From positions 124,001 to 188,000 of the forward strand of contig JAQSEB010000004.1 in NCBI GenBank assembly GCA_030063045.1: a DNA stretch of 64,000 nucleotides, read 5' to 3'. Shown here piece after piece: positions 1 to 12,229 of the stretch (its first letter is position 1; every line of letters begins with the position of its first letter). The stretch comes from Pratylenchus scribneri (Eukaryota; Nematoda; Chromadorea; Rhabditida; Pratylenchidae). The position numbers were made by a program, and so were the translations under genes. The notes under the pieces are model-generated. The model was not told where the DNA came from. It saw only the letters and a list, made by a program, of their open reading frames with translations, and ran no database searches.

Positions 1-3000
1 AGGGAATTGCGCCATTTCAATTCATCATTCAAAGGGAATTTTACTTTTAAGATGGGATTTTTCATAAATTTTCTTGGACTGCTCCAACTCCTCGTCCGAA
101 ACAGTTTCATCCGTAGTCTCCTGGTCCGCTCCACTCCGTTCCCGGTCTTTGTCTTTTCGACGTCGTTCCTTTTTCATTCAAATTCATTATTTAAAATTAA
201 TACTACTTAATTTATCTAAAAATTTATTTAAATTGTCGAAGATTTTAACGATTTATTGGTTTGTCCAGCAGATCCCCGAATCTTATAAATCAATCGATAT
301 ATTTAGTACGCATCGATTGATATATAATTTGTCATGGTTTGGGATGTATTAAACCGTTTGAATCAATTTTTGGTTCAAAAACTATTTTAGCATTAATTTT
401 ATCTAAGAAAAAGACAAATAATTATTAAACGATGTGTCTAGTCAAGATCTATCGATTAAGAATAAGATTTGGGGGCCTAGAATAAACCATTGAACCGTTT
501 AAATCCTTTTAGATATTTTCATTCAATATTTTTAGATAAATTAAATATTTCCAATTCTAATTTATTCCATCATAATAATTATTCCCACCTTTTCCGTCCG
601 TTTCCCATTTTCGGCTGCCTCCCGATCCTTTTCCCGCTCTCGATCCCTTCGTTTCTTTTGCTTTTCCTTCTCCTCCTTTTCCTCCATTTTTGTCGCATTA
701 TTTCGATGCTTTTTCTGTGCCCTTAATGCCGATTCCGTCATATATTTCAATTCATTATGCCGCAATTTATCGCCAACAATTTGTTCCGTTATAAAATTTG
801 TCAATTTTACATTCCAATTTGAGTCGACCAAACAATTTTGAAGGCAAAGAAATCCGTGGTATTTCAATGTGGAAGTATGCAAGAAAAAGAGGCCCTAAAG
901 GAGAGAAATGATTCACAAAAAAAATGTTTGGATGGGACAAACTTTGACCACATCTTTGGCAAATGAAATTTGGAAATTTCGACTGATTTTCATTTCCTCA
1001 TTGAAAAGAACATCCTTTTGGGTATAAAAATGAATAATTGAATTGGGATTGGGAACCAACCTCTAAACTTCCACGTTGGCAAAGAATCCAAAGGACAATG
1101 AGCTCATTTTGTTGATTGAATGCAATTCCATAAAATTTGTTCAAATTCTCGAATTCCAACATTTTTAACTGCAAATTAGCAAATTTTAATTCCCCTTTAA
1201 TATTTATTTTGACACCTCCTTCAAATGACTCAATTCCTCCTTGTTAAATGTGATATTCCTTGTTTGTTGGAATCGTTTATAGGCACATTTCACTCCATTC
1301 GCATTTGCCTGTTTGGCACTTAATTTACTGTTTGCTGCTTCCGTATCCATGCTATCGTTGAATGATCCACTGGTGAAGGATTTGGAGCCAGTGCCCAAAG
1401 ATTTGGAGCCACCACTTCGCTTTAAATTTATAAAGATACCAAAATAAATATTCATAATGGATTTTACTCGCAACATTCTGGCTTCAAGCAAACGAATTTG
1501 CTCCCGGGGAATTCGCCAAGTCATATCATAAAGCATTCTTTCCTTTCTAAAAATGGGAACAATGGTATTATTTTGGGATGATGGAATTGTGCGACTCTTT
1601 GACGTAGAGAAAATAGCCGAGAGGAACAGTCACTAAAATTGGGGAATGGCACAAAATTGGGATATAATAAATTACCGGCAAGGAAGAGGATGACCCCAAT
1701 CATAATGTACAATGCCGTATAATCACAAAGTGAGCCATCATATCCGCATTTTGGCATATCCGGTGGCATATGTCCATCATAGGTTGACCAATAATTGCTG
1801 GTCACTTCATGGGCAACCTCAAAATGGCATTTTATTTTGTAATGATCCTTCCATTTTATTTTTTACATGTTCTGAACAATCATTGTCCGAAACATGGCAT
1901 TTCATTTTGTCGCCCAAACGTGCTTCCAATTCAACAACAATTCGCATTGTCCCATTCTTTGTCAAATATGTGGCATAGCTTGGCACACGAACAGCTTTAT
2001 TGTTCATTAAGACTTGGCCAGTTGCACCTGTGAAGTCAAAACACAATTAAATGTTTGGGGCAAATAAAACAGGCGGAATTATGTTGGGGCAAACAAAACA
2101 GGCGGAAATAGTGCAAATTCAAACAGGCGGAAATAGTGCAAATTCAAGCAGGCGGAAATAGTGCAAATTCAAGCAGGCGGAATTAGTGCAAATTCAAACA
2201 GAGTGCAAATTCAAAATAGGCGGAATTAGTGCAAATTCAAGCAGGCGGAATTAGTGCAAATTCAAACAGGCGGAATTAGTGCAAATTCAAACAGGCGGAA
2301 TTAGTGCAAATTCAAACAGGCGGAATTAGTGCAAATTCAAACAGGCGGAATTAGTGCAAATTCAAGCAGGCGGAATTAGTGCAAATTCAAACAGGCGGAA
2401 TTAGTGCAAATTCAAAATAGGCGGAATTAGTGCAAATTCAAACAGGCGGAATTAGTGCAAATTCAAGCAGGCGGAATTAGTGCAAATTCAAACAGGCGAA
2501 TTAGTGCAAATTCAAACAGGCGGAAATAGTGCAAATTCAAACAGGCAGAATTAGTGCAAATTCAAACAGGCGGAAATAGTGCAAATTCAAAACAGGCGGA
2601 AATAGTGCAAAAACAAAACAGGCGGAATTAGTGCAAATTCAAACAGGCGGAAATAGTGCAAATTCAAACAGGCAGAATTATTTTGGGGCAAATTGAACAG
2701 GCGGAATTATTTTGGGGCAAATAAAACAGGCGGAATTATTTTGGGGCAAATAAAACAGGCGGAATTATTTTGGGGCAAATAAAACAGGCGGAATTATTTT
2801 GGGGCAAATAAAACAGGCGGAATTATTTTGAGGCAAATAAAACAGGCGGAATTATTTTGGGGCAAATAAAACAGGCGGAATTATTTTGGGGCAAATAAAA
2901 CAGGCGGAATTATTTTGGGGCAAATAAAAAGGCGGAATTATTTTGGGGCAAATTGAACAGGCGGAATTATTTTGGGGCAAATAAAACAGGCGGAATTATT

Positions 3001-4961
3001 TTGGGGCAAATAAAACAGGCGGAATTATTTTGGGGCAAATAAAACAGGCGGCAAATAAAACAGGCGGAATTATTTTGGGGCAAATAAAAAGGCGGAATTA
3101 TTTTGGGGCAAATAAAAAGGCGGAATTATTTTGGGGCAAATTGAACAGGCGGAATTATTTTGGGGCAAATAAAACAGGCGGAATTATTTTGGGGCAAATA
3201 AAACAGGCGGCAAATAAAACAGGCGGAATTATTTTGGGGCAAATAAAAAGGCGGAATTATTTTGGGGCAAATAAAACAGGCGGAATTATTTTGGGGCAAA
3301 TAAAATAGGCGGAATTATTTTGGTGCAAATAAAACAGGCGGAATTAAAAAAAGCAGAATTCCGGAGATGGGTATACTGTACCGAGGAATTGGCGAGCAGT
3401 CATTTTCTTCCAAACGAATGCACCATCAATGTAAATACTTTCATTTTTGGTTTCATCATATGCATCACGAGGGAATTTGATGGAGAAAAAATATTTTAAA
3501 AAACCAAATAAAGCGCATCATAAAGGGACATATAACTTTAAAAAACAAAAAATTTTAGAATTAAAACAAAACCTACGATAAAGTGGCATACTTTAAAAAG
3601 GGAAATGAGAATGATTTGGAATAAAAAAGGACAAACATGGCTGCTGATCACACCGGTCACTTTGGAAAAGCTCAGCTCAAATTCTTCAATGAATTTTTTG
3701 TCATATCCATGTGCCGTAATCACAATTGTGTCGTCGAATGCTTGCTTCGTTTCCAGCTTATCAATGTTGCTCGCCTCCCATGGATAATGATCGTGCATCT
3801 AATTTTATTAGGGTTAAAATTGCCCAAAATAATAAAATTCGAACATGTGCAAGCCATGGAATGATGTAAACATATTCATTTGTTTTCATTTGTGATCGAT
3901 GTACTGCCACCATCAATGCCCTATTTGTGTGCAAATCCAAGCCCATTTCCACAATTATTACTGTCAATTGTTGGAGGAATAAAAGGAAAATATGTACAAA
4001 AATTCACTTCTAGCTCGATTTCGAAGGGATTTCAATTTTCCGGTGGCAATTATTTCATCCGGTGTCATGTATGGATCCAATTCAATTTCAACGTTGATTT
4101 CAATTTGATTATCCTTCAAATAATTCTTCAGGGAATGCAACGAAAGTCGATCGAAATTGATGCTGGCCCGGACAAGGCCAACCTATTAAATTGAAAGAGG
4201 CTAACAATATATTTTGATATTTTAAATATTTGCCTGTTTCCATCCATAAAGTTGCAGGAATGTGAGGGTGGCCCTGGCCATTTCCGTTGCCGAAGTGAGG
4301 GCAACGGAACCAAGTGTGTCGAAAACTGGAATTCAGATTATGTAAATATTTTAAAAAAAATAATGGATTGGACCAGTTCGATCGGAGAGGGCATCATCAC
4401 CGGACAAATGGGCAATGATTGGCACTAAATTTGAGGGGAAAATGAAGGATGATTGTGGCAAAAAATTAACCATTCCAACGGGACACCAATCTGCCGATCA
4501 CCAACATTTCTAAAACATTTTTTAAGAAAATATAAAGAGAATGGGAATATATTTGCCATTGTTGCAGCCTGGCCCAAAATATACACTGGCATTGCGCATA
4601 TAATGTAACTGAATTTTATTTTGGGTCAATATTTGGATTATATTTATTCAATTAATACATAAGCGGCATGTTCCACTCCACTGTATCGATTGCAAGATTC
4701 CATTGTGAATACTCTATGAATTTTGGGTAAAATTTATGATTCTTTGATTGACAAAACGAACTCAAAGCTGATTGCATCGGGCAGAATTTTACGATCTTTC
4801 AAATTGTTGGAGCACATTTTCAAAACGTGCGGTTCATGTTGGATGGCCGGATTGTTTGGTTGAAGATGCGCAATTTTGACAATATTGGCCAACAATAATT
4901 TTGGCGGGGAAATAAGCCAAATCAACAAGAAAATTGAGGCCCAACAACAAAGGTTCGCCAT
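1..4961 (-). CDS. gcy: Receptor-type guanylate cyclase, 5' part (runs off left edge)
   Basis: This is a membrane receptor that would make cGMP. The start is set at 4961, where [16 protein letters not shown] forms a signal peptide; the mature part begins near [13 protein letters not shown]. Ligand-binding (ANF receptor fold) exons follow towards lower coordinates: VYFGPGCNN near 4570, [20 protein letters not shown] near 4300, a piece with [14 protein letters not shown] near 4060, [18 protein letters not shown] near 3900, and [20 protein letters not shown] near 2000. A single membrane span ([16 protein letters not shown]) lies near 1690. The juxtamembrane and kinase-homology part begins near 1536 ([31 protein letters not shown]). 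At 562-882 the kinase-like loop reads [18 protein letters not shown], with the usual rGC loss of the catalytic HRD Asp. The cyclase domain is outside the window. A charged Lys/Glu/Arg insert follows the kinase loop. The family call is firm; the exact paralogue is not determined. Confidence 0.9.
210..520. repeat. Dispersed AT-rich intronic repeat (AACCGTTT family)
   Basis: This stretch lies in an intron of the guanylate cyclase. It has short repeated words such as ATTAAACCGTTTGAA and GAACCGTTTAAATCC around an AT-rich body with ATCGAT sites. A related sequence occurs at 51240-51530 (AACCATTAAACCGAT, GATCTATC) and weakly at 54340-54640. I see no coding capacity and no clear terminal repeats. Confidence 0.5.
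2052..3352 (+). repeat. Minisatellite array 1, core GGCGGAATTA, 25-bp then 29-bp units
   Basis: About 50 head-to-tail units lie in a guanylate cyclase intron. Every unit carries GGCGGAATTA. From about 2100 to 2680 most units are 25 bp, with the linker GTGCAAATTCAAACA. From about 2680 to 3350 they are 29 bp, with the linker TTTTGGGGCAAATAAAACA or ...ATTGAACA. The two unit types form separate blocks. Because 29 is not a multiple of 3, open frames through the array are artefacts. Confidence 0.95.
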
Positions 4962-5420
4962 TCTTGGTGACCGAGAAAATTGGCACAAAATGGATGAAAT
5001 AGTTGGAGGGAAAATACAGAATGCCCAAAAATGAGTGAATTTGTGGGTTTGGCAAATTTCAATAAAGACGTTAATGGCAATGGATTTGGGATTTATAATC
5101 CCCTCTTACTTTTGAAAATATTTGCCTACCAATTTGAAAAGTTTTACACTCATTTTGCCGCCATCCAAATTAAAAATACCGGAAATGCATTAATGGAGCC
5201 TAAAAGGGTTGAAATTAAATCAGAAATCATAAAAAATGAAAATAAAAGAAAAATGCATTTGAATGTGGATGAATGAATATTCAAAAATGACTCATTTTAA
5301 TTTTAGGGTTGTATCTCTGGAGATGGTGTTGGAATTGGAAATCGAAATTCTAGTAATTTCTTATCAGTTTCAATTAAGATTTAAGAATAATTCGTTCTGT
5401 TTTTAAATTCGCTTATTTTC

Positions 5421-5492
5421 CACAATTTAATTCCGCCTATTTGCCTCAATTTAATTCCGCCTATTTGCCCTAAAGTAATTCCGCTTATTTAT
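5421..5492 (-). repeat. Short inverted copy of the GGCGGAATTA minisatellite
   Basis: Three to four degenerate units in reverse orientation (AATTCCGCCTATTTGCC) lie between the guanylate cyclase start and the outer TWK gene. The unit is closest to the 24-bp type seen at 39790-40066. Confidence 0.75.
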
Positions 5493-5790
5493 TTCATCTT
5501 TTCCATTTCGCTTGATATCAATTACCAAAGATTTATACTCCCTCGAATACAGTATTTTTTTCTTCTCATTTATAATTCATTCAACATTTATTCCATTCCC
5601 CATCCATCCGTGACTCCTCACATCCCGTTTTCATTTTTGAGGCATCAATGGTCTCCGCATTTTCGATGGCATATCCGGGCGCTCTTTCCAAAGAATTTAT
5701 ACCAACAACAATTGAATTAAATTTTCTTTTGGAAGAGGATTTTGCCCAAAAACATTCTCCATTTTTCCCATTTTTACATTTTCTCTCAAA

Positions 5791-8700
5791 ATGGTCTCAA
5801 TTTTATGGAAGAAACTTTTTGCCAATTTTTGCTGTTTTTTCCTCCTTCTCCTTTACACACTTTTTGGCGGATTCATTTTCTTGCATTTTGAGCGAGAAAA
5901 TTCCCTGAAGGAAAGGGACAAATTAATTGAGAGGAAATTTGATTGCATCGATGGCATTCTGGCAAATGAAAGGTAAAAATTCGGTAAAATATTAATAATA
6001 TTGAAAGTTATTCAAATTTAACGGATGAAAAGGATTTAGCCGAACAAATTGCCAGAGAATGCCTTTTGGGAATTGTGGATGCGGCCGAGGACAGACGAAG
6101 GCAGGCTTGGAATTTTCGGAATGCCCTTCTCTACGGGTTCGGTATTTTGACGACATTGGGTAATTTTAAATATTTAATATTTTTATTGCATTTAAAAATA
6201 CACAAAAAAATAAAAGTCGGCATATCCCTGGCTGGCTGATAAAAAATATTATTATTTTAATATTTGGGCATTTTTATCAAATATTTTATTTAAATCCATC
6301 GCTTTTTCGCTTCTTGCTTGCGGTCGAATTTCGATGATTTCGGAATGATCCTTGTCTGGATGTGCCCAGCTCGCCCTCCTCAAACACTTTTTTCAAATGG
6401 CTTACGGGTTTCTGAAAAATTCAAACAAATTTATTAATTCTTTAATTTTTCCCCAAATGTTTATTGCCTGTCTTTCGGCATGCATTCCATCAATTGGGTC
6501 CCAATCCAATGATCCCTCACTGGATTGGTTATCTTGTATATCAGTTGACTAAATTAATTCAATTTAATTAATTAATTAAATTCCACCAACCTCATCGCAT
6601 TCTTGCCATCCAAGCATTGTTGGATCTTTAATCCCCCTCGATTTTGACCGATTGAATGCTTGCCTCAATCTTCGCCGGGCCTCTCTCAATCGAGAGCCAT
6701 GAATTTTCTCCAAATCTTTGTTCACCTATGAATAAATAATTCATAAAATTATTTAATTTCAAAATTCCTCCCTACTTCTTCACTTTGTGCCTCGGCATCA
6801 ACCAAAACGGGCAACGGCGTTTGAATTCGTTGATTTTTTGTTGGCCTTTCGTCCGTTTGAATTTCTTTGTCGAATAAATCCACCAACATGAATGTTTGCA
6901 CTTCTTCATCCAAACACAATGGACTGTCCGTTTGAATGTCCATACTCTAAATTTTATTTTTTTTAATTTAATTATGACCCAAAATTTTTCTAACGATGCT
7001 TTTGATGGCACTTGTCATGGATTCGGTGTCCTTCATTTCCACACTCAATGTTTGAATGCCTTCATCCGATGAACTTGTCGTGTCCGTTTGCTGTTCCACA
7101 TCCACTCCATTCCTCTCCTTTTGAAGGGACAATTCCGTTTGAATGGCCAATTCATCGGTTTGTGCCCTCGTTGTTTGGTCATTTTTGTCTTCCCTTAAGC
7201 AAAACATAAATGGATGTATTTAATCCAATTATTTTACCGTCTAATAATCTCAGTTTGTGTGTGATTTTCCCTTTGATTAAAACTGGCCGATCGTCCCAAA
7301 ATGCTGGGAGGGTGCGGTGTCGTTTGGGTAACAGGCTTCAGAATTTGATCGAGAATTGCTGAACGGCCCTCTTCATCATTGGCCAAATCCTTCATCAAAT
7401 TAAATAATTAATTAATCCACATTTAATTCCCACTTTATTATTGATAATTTCATTGATTGTCTCAAAATGTTCAAAAATTGGTGGAATTTCCATGCCAGTT
7501 TCGCGCGCCTCCTCCTGCACTTTTTGCATGACCGATCTTTTTGTGTTTTCGCTGAGAATTGGCAACAAATATTTGGCCGTTTTGCTGCTCCCAATTACGC
7601 CCAATGCTCCCAATGATGCATTTTTATGGCTTCCATCTGTGAATTCCTCCCAAAATTAATATTAAAATTGACAATTCTACCTTTTGTCAATGATTTTTGA
7701 TATTCGGTCAAAATTTTCATCAACAATTTCCTATACAAATCCTCCAGCGAACTTTGGATTACATTAATGCACATTGAGACCAATGATAAGCCAATTATTA
7801 CAAAAATGAAGCAAAGTACCATCTTTAAATGTGTTTTAATTGGTTCATAAATGTGTCAAATCTAACCAAATCCCTCCTTTGCACATTCACATCACCAAGT
7901 CCCACAGTGAGCAATGAGATGAACATAAAATAGAGTGAATCCCAATATGTCCAATCCTGTGAATATGCCGAAAATATTCCCCTCTCTGAACCCAATTTTG
8001 AACCTCCCAAAGACGAAAAAGGCCGGCACAAAGGAAAATCCAAGCAAATGTTGCGGTAATTGCAACCATCACGTGCATCCGTGGGGCACTTGCGGATGGC
8101 ATCAATTCATCGTATTCATCCTGGACTGGACTGTGTTCTTCTTCTTCTTCCCTTTCCTCATCATCGTTGAATTCATCTTCCCCTTCATTTTGTGGCATTT
8201 CAATTACGGTTGTTTCCGCTTTTGGTGCTGATGATGATTTCCTCGAATTCGCATCATTCACTGCTTCCATATGTAATGAACTTTCCTCATCGGCATTTCT
8301 TTTAAGCAAATTTGTTTTCATTTTGACTAATTTTTGACTCACAAATTAAAACTGACAACGGCTTTTGCCGGATCTTCGCCTTCTCCTCCTTTTGCTTCAT
8401 TTTCCAACAATTTTTCCTTTTCTTTCCTTTTCCTTTGGTCCTTTTCTGTCGGTGGCAAACATCCACAAAATTGGCCAATTCCTTTGCATTTCTTTGTTAA
8501 TGATGCCATAAATTCATTTATTGATTTGTATAGAAATTTTCCCAATTCATTCAATGTGATTAACATTAATGGAATACCTAGAGAGCATTATTTAATTCAA
8601 AATTAATTTGCATACCAAAAATGGCATATATGACGGTGGCCAATCTGCCAAGGAAAGTGGCACATGCAATGTCCCCGTAGCCAATTGTGGTAAATACGGT

Positions 8701-11700
8701 GCCCGAAAAATACCTAAAGGAATTATTCACAATTTCCCCTTCCATTCCCCTTTCCTCACATTGCCGTTGAAAATGACCATTCCGGCGGTTTTGGCAACGG
8801 ATCTTCGCCCAGCGTTTTCCTCAAATGGTCCACCGCCTCCTCCACATATGCCCTCCTTTTTACCGTACTTTCTCTGGCACTCGAATCCACCAGAATTTCC
8901 TCCATTCTTTTTATGAATAATCGCCTCTCCTTTTCATATTCATAATTCCTTTAAATAATTGCTAATTTCGACCCAATTCTCAATTTCAAACTACCTATCC
9001 GCAATTCTTTCCCTTTCGGCCGATGCTTCCAACCAAAGGAAGAGGACGGCACCAATTAGCATATAAATCATCACAAAGAAAAGGGGAATTAAATGTTTCA
9101 AATGCCATCGTTGATAAATTTCTTTGGCCAATTTCCCGAATAATTTTGGATCCTAAATTCGGTTCTATTTTCTTCAATTTCTTCACATTCACTTGCCTGG
9201 ATATATTTTTTCACTGTTGCCCCCCTCTTGCGCAGTGAACTTATTGATCGTCTAGCTTTTTGGCTGGCTCGCCTCCTCAGTCCATTGTGTGCGATTGAAA
9301 GCCTCCGAATCAATGGGACGGCGATTGTGCTGCCGGCGATGGCCGGACTGAGGAAATGCCTAAATAAATTGAACATCAAATTAATTAATTAAATAATTAA
9401 TTAATACCTTGGAGGCGGATGCCTGGTTTGGGAATGGACAGAGCCGAATGAAGTTGTGCTGGATGGAACATGCCGGAATGCGGATGATGGCCTATCCGTA
9501 CCATAATGCGGCGATGAGGATTGTTGCGATTGTTTTGGCTGTTCCTGATGGCGTTGTTGCTTACTGAATATGAGTGGCATTTTTGCCTAGGGGAATGTGT
9601 TATTTGGGATGGCCAAAAGCAACAAAAATGAATGATGAAGTTTTGGCCAATGATCGGAGAATATTATTTGGATTTATGAAGGAAGATGATGGCCTAGAAA
9701 AAAACCCGTTTGTAGGAGGAAGGAACTGATTCTGGGATAAAATAATGGGGAGGGAAGGTGAGGGGATCGATTTCTGTGGCCCTTTGCCCGCCCTCTGGCC
9801 CTTTCGGCTTGTCATAATGCTCACAGTCCCAGGGGGGAGTGGATCACTTTCTGTTGTGGCCTTGTGTTCATTTTCTCGATCGACCAATTGACGTGAAAGC
9901 AAAAATTTTTGTTGGAGAAGGAGGAATGCCGGCTGGCCGAACGATTCGATCGGATTTGGACAAACCTGCCTGCCCCTCTTATTTTGCTTATTCTTTCAAT
10001 TTTTGACATTCCCGACTGCCCCCTTCGCTCTTTCCTTTCCACTTTTTTGGCCCACCTGTTCCTTTCCCAAATCCACATGCGATTTTACTTAAAACAAAAT
10101 CAGCTTTTTTGCCCTCTTTTTTGATGGAGAATCTGCTGGGGCCTGATTTATGATTGGGCCCTTTGTTTTAATATTGGGCTGTTCCATTTGGATTGACAAA
10201 TGATAATGTGAAAATATTTTGAATGAATGGGAAATGAGGGCAATTCATTTGGAAAAAGGAAGCAAATTAATTTTATTCCAATAAAAATGTCACATTTTTA
10301 AAAAGGCTATGGAAAAATTGAGCCCGAAACAATCCAGGCCCGACTATTCACCGTCTTTTGGGGCTTTTTTGGTGTGCCATTCACGGTTAATTCATTTTAA
10401 TTGGCATTGAATTGTGGAATTGTTGAAGGTGATCATTTTGACAAATTTGGGCTTATATATGCGTCGAATGGAACGATGTATTCGGAAAAGATATTGCCAA
10501 AGAAAACAGCGACAAAAAGCAGCACAAAAAATTGGACAATGTCTTCGGTTAATAAATTAATTAGTATTAAAATAAAAATTCAATTTTTAGTGGTGAATTT
10601 GGCTTATTGGTTGGAGGAAAGGGTAATGATGAAGGAAATGAGGAGGAGGATAACACCGAAACAATTTCAATAAATCCATGGTTTTATGAGGACGAAGAAT
10701 TGGAGGATCAACAAGAGGCAAAACAAATTTCGCCCTTCACAATGGCCGCTGTTGTTTCCTTTTATTTGGTAAAATTTTGATCACATAAATTTGAATAATT
10801 CCAGCCCAAAATAGATGGTAGGTGCCATTGTCCTACCTTTGCTTAAAGGCGGATTCGACTTTATTGATGGTCTTTTCTACTCATATTTATGCTTTACGGC
10901 CATTGAATATGGTCATTTGATTCCGGAAAAGTTGGAATTAAAATTATGGATTAATTCATTTTTGAATAATTTAATAAAAAGTGATTCATTCATTCCAATT
11001 GTTATCATTTATATGTGCATCGGATTGGCAATGTCCACAATTGCTTTAGGTAATCATTCTCTTAGTCAATCGAAAACACATTTTTATTAGCTAATCTAAA
11101 ACACATTTTTCTTAGTCAATCGAAAACACATTTTTCTTAGTCAATCGAAAACACATTTTTCTTAGTCAACGAAAACACATTTTTCTTAGTCAATCGAAAA
11201 CACATTTTTCTTAGTCAATCGAAAACACATTTTTCTTAGTCAATCGAAAACACATTTTTCTTAGTCAATCGAAAACACATTTTTTCTTAGTCAACGAAAA
11301 CACATTTTTCTTAGTTAATCTAAAACACATTTTTCTAGATTTATTAAACATAATATACACAAAAATAGATATTGGCTCAAATTATGTGAAAAGACTGTAT
11401 TATTTGGGCAAAAGGGCAACCAATATTGCGCATGCCAGCTTCTTTTATGGATCAAAATCGTTCGGCTTTCGTTATTTAATGATTTAATCCAAATGGGATA
11501 TTCCCCTTCATAGAATGACGGTCAAAGATTTGTTGAATGCCGTTGGCCAAGCAATTGGGATTAGTCCGGATGCGATGTACCAAGTGGATTTGGACCGAAT
11601 GGTCACTGATGCTATTGCCGTCAAAGAGGGTCATTTGGACAAAGTGCGCCAGAATTATATGTTCCTGGCAAGTCACCTTATATCACCAGAATATGTTTTT

Positions 11701-11703
11701 TGA
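5791..11703 (+). CDS. twk: TWK-type two-pore potassium channel (outer, host gene)
   Basis: This is a K2P channel subunit of the plasma membrane. Exon 1 (5791-5972) encodes TM1 (FFLLLLYTLFGGFIFLHFE). Exon 2 (6008-6159) encodes the first pore helix (NFRNALLYGFGILTTLG). The reading resumes at 10306 with GYGKIEPETIQARLFTVFWG, joining in phase through intron 6160-10305. Then come VIILTNLGLYMRRME (10429 on), an acidic loop, FYLMVGAIVLPLL (TM3), and pore 2, which reads CFTAIEYGHLIPE instead of the usual TxGxGD. TM4 is VIIYMCIGLAMSTIALG. The C-terminal exon has RMTVKDLLNAVGQAIGIS and AIAVKEGHLDKVRQ, as in nematode TWK tails, and stops at 11701-11703. The start could lie further upstream, but Met 5791 just before TM1 suits the family. 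Intron 2 contains an entire opposite-strand TWK gene. A 25-bp tandem repeat fills the intron after TM4. Confidence 0.88.
6286..9580 (-). CDS. twk: TWK-type two-pore potassium channel nested in an intron of another TWK gene
   Basis: Translation starts at 9580 (MPLIFSKQQRHQEQPKQ). Exon 9408-9580 is Gln/Ser-rich and exon 9197-9359 basic. After a 42-bp GC-AG intron, exon 8995-9154 carries TM1 (HLIPLFFVMIYMLIGAVLFL). Pore 1 near 8700 is GTVFTTIGYGDIACATFLGR. A charged cytoplasmic loop follows (FCGCLPPTEKD, then an acidic stretch near 8150). TM3 (MHVMVAITATFAWIFLCAGL) joins through a 47-bp intron to DWTYWDSLYF and pore 2, LTVGLGDVNVQRRD. TM4 is MVLCFIFVIIGLSLVSMCIN. The long tail (about 7370-6286) repeats x-Q-T motifs resembling dynein light chain LC8 sites. 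The stop is at 6286-6288. Both selectivity filters are canonical, unlike the host gene's. The gene lies wholly within host intron 6160-10305. An upstream open stretch at 9600-9902 might be 5' UTR. Confidence 0.88.
11055..11336 (+). repeat. 25-bp tandem repeat in an intron of the outer TWK gene
   Basis: About eleven copies of a 25-bp unit (CTTAGTCAATCGAAAACACA followed by five T) lie between the TM4 exon and the last part of the TWK gene. Some copies lack one base (AGTCAACG) or carry AATCTAAAA instead of AATCGAAAA. The array ends in TTTTTCTAG, which can serve as the splice acceptor. Confidence 0.92.
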
Positions 11704-11871
11704 ATTATTTAATTGCGTGTCTGTGTCATTCAGCAGTAGGATAAAATAATATCAAGTGTGAGTAAATATTAAATTTGGAAGAACAAAGATTGCAATAAAT
11801 GGCGAGATAGGGTAAAAATTGATGCAATTGCAATGTGATATGTGATCTATTATGTATTATGTTTCCTTACT

Positions 11872-11975
11872 GATGAGAAGTGAGATAGCCATATTTGGCG
11901 CAATAGGTTACTTCCTGTGTTTTTCCTTTTTTTTGGCCTGGGTTCATTCTCTCGTGAGAAAATTAATTTTTTGTC
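11872..11975 (+). mobile_element. tRNA-derived SINE-like element, copy 1
   Basis: It has pol III-type boxes: an A box (TTTGGCGCAATAGGTTAC, near 11895) and, about 35 bases later, a B box (GGGTTCATTCTC, near 11940). GCGAGAAA/TCGTGAGAAAA and T-rich sequence follow. It does not fold into a sound tRNA. A TATTC microsatellite begins about 250 bp downstream. Confidence 0.55.
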
Positions 11976-12229
11976 AAGAAAAAATTTTCTCAAAACTTAG
12001 AAATTTAAAACTTAGTAAAATTACTATTTCGTCGAATAAGTACATATATTCCAAAGATTTGATTCTAATTTTTCTGAAACAGCTATTATGATTTGCTTTG
12101 AAAGAAACATTGATCATATTTTTGGTCTTGTTTTTGGAAAATTTTTGAAATGCCCAGCAGCTGCCTAGATACATATTATCCTCCTACCCTACTTGAATTA
12201 TATGCATATGGTTATGTATATACTATATT

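Noticed and set aside
7950..8030. Apparent frameshift between TM3 and pore 2 of the nested TWK gene
   Set aside because: A 47-bp intron (GTTCAAAA...TTCACAG) joins LFRLWE to DWTYWDS in phase, so no mutation is needed.
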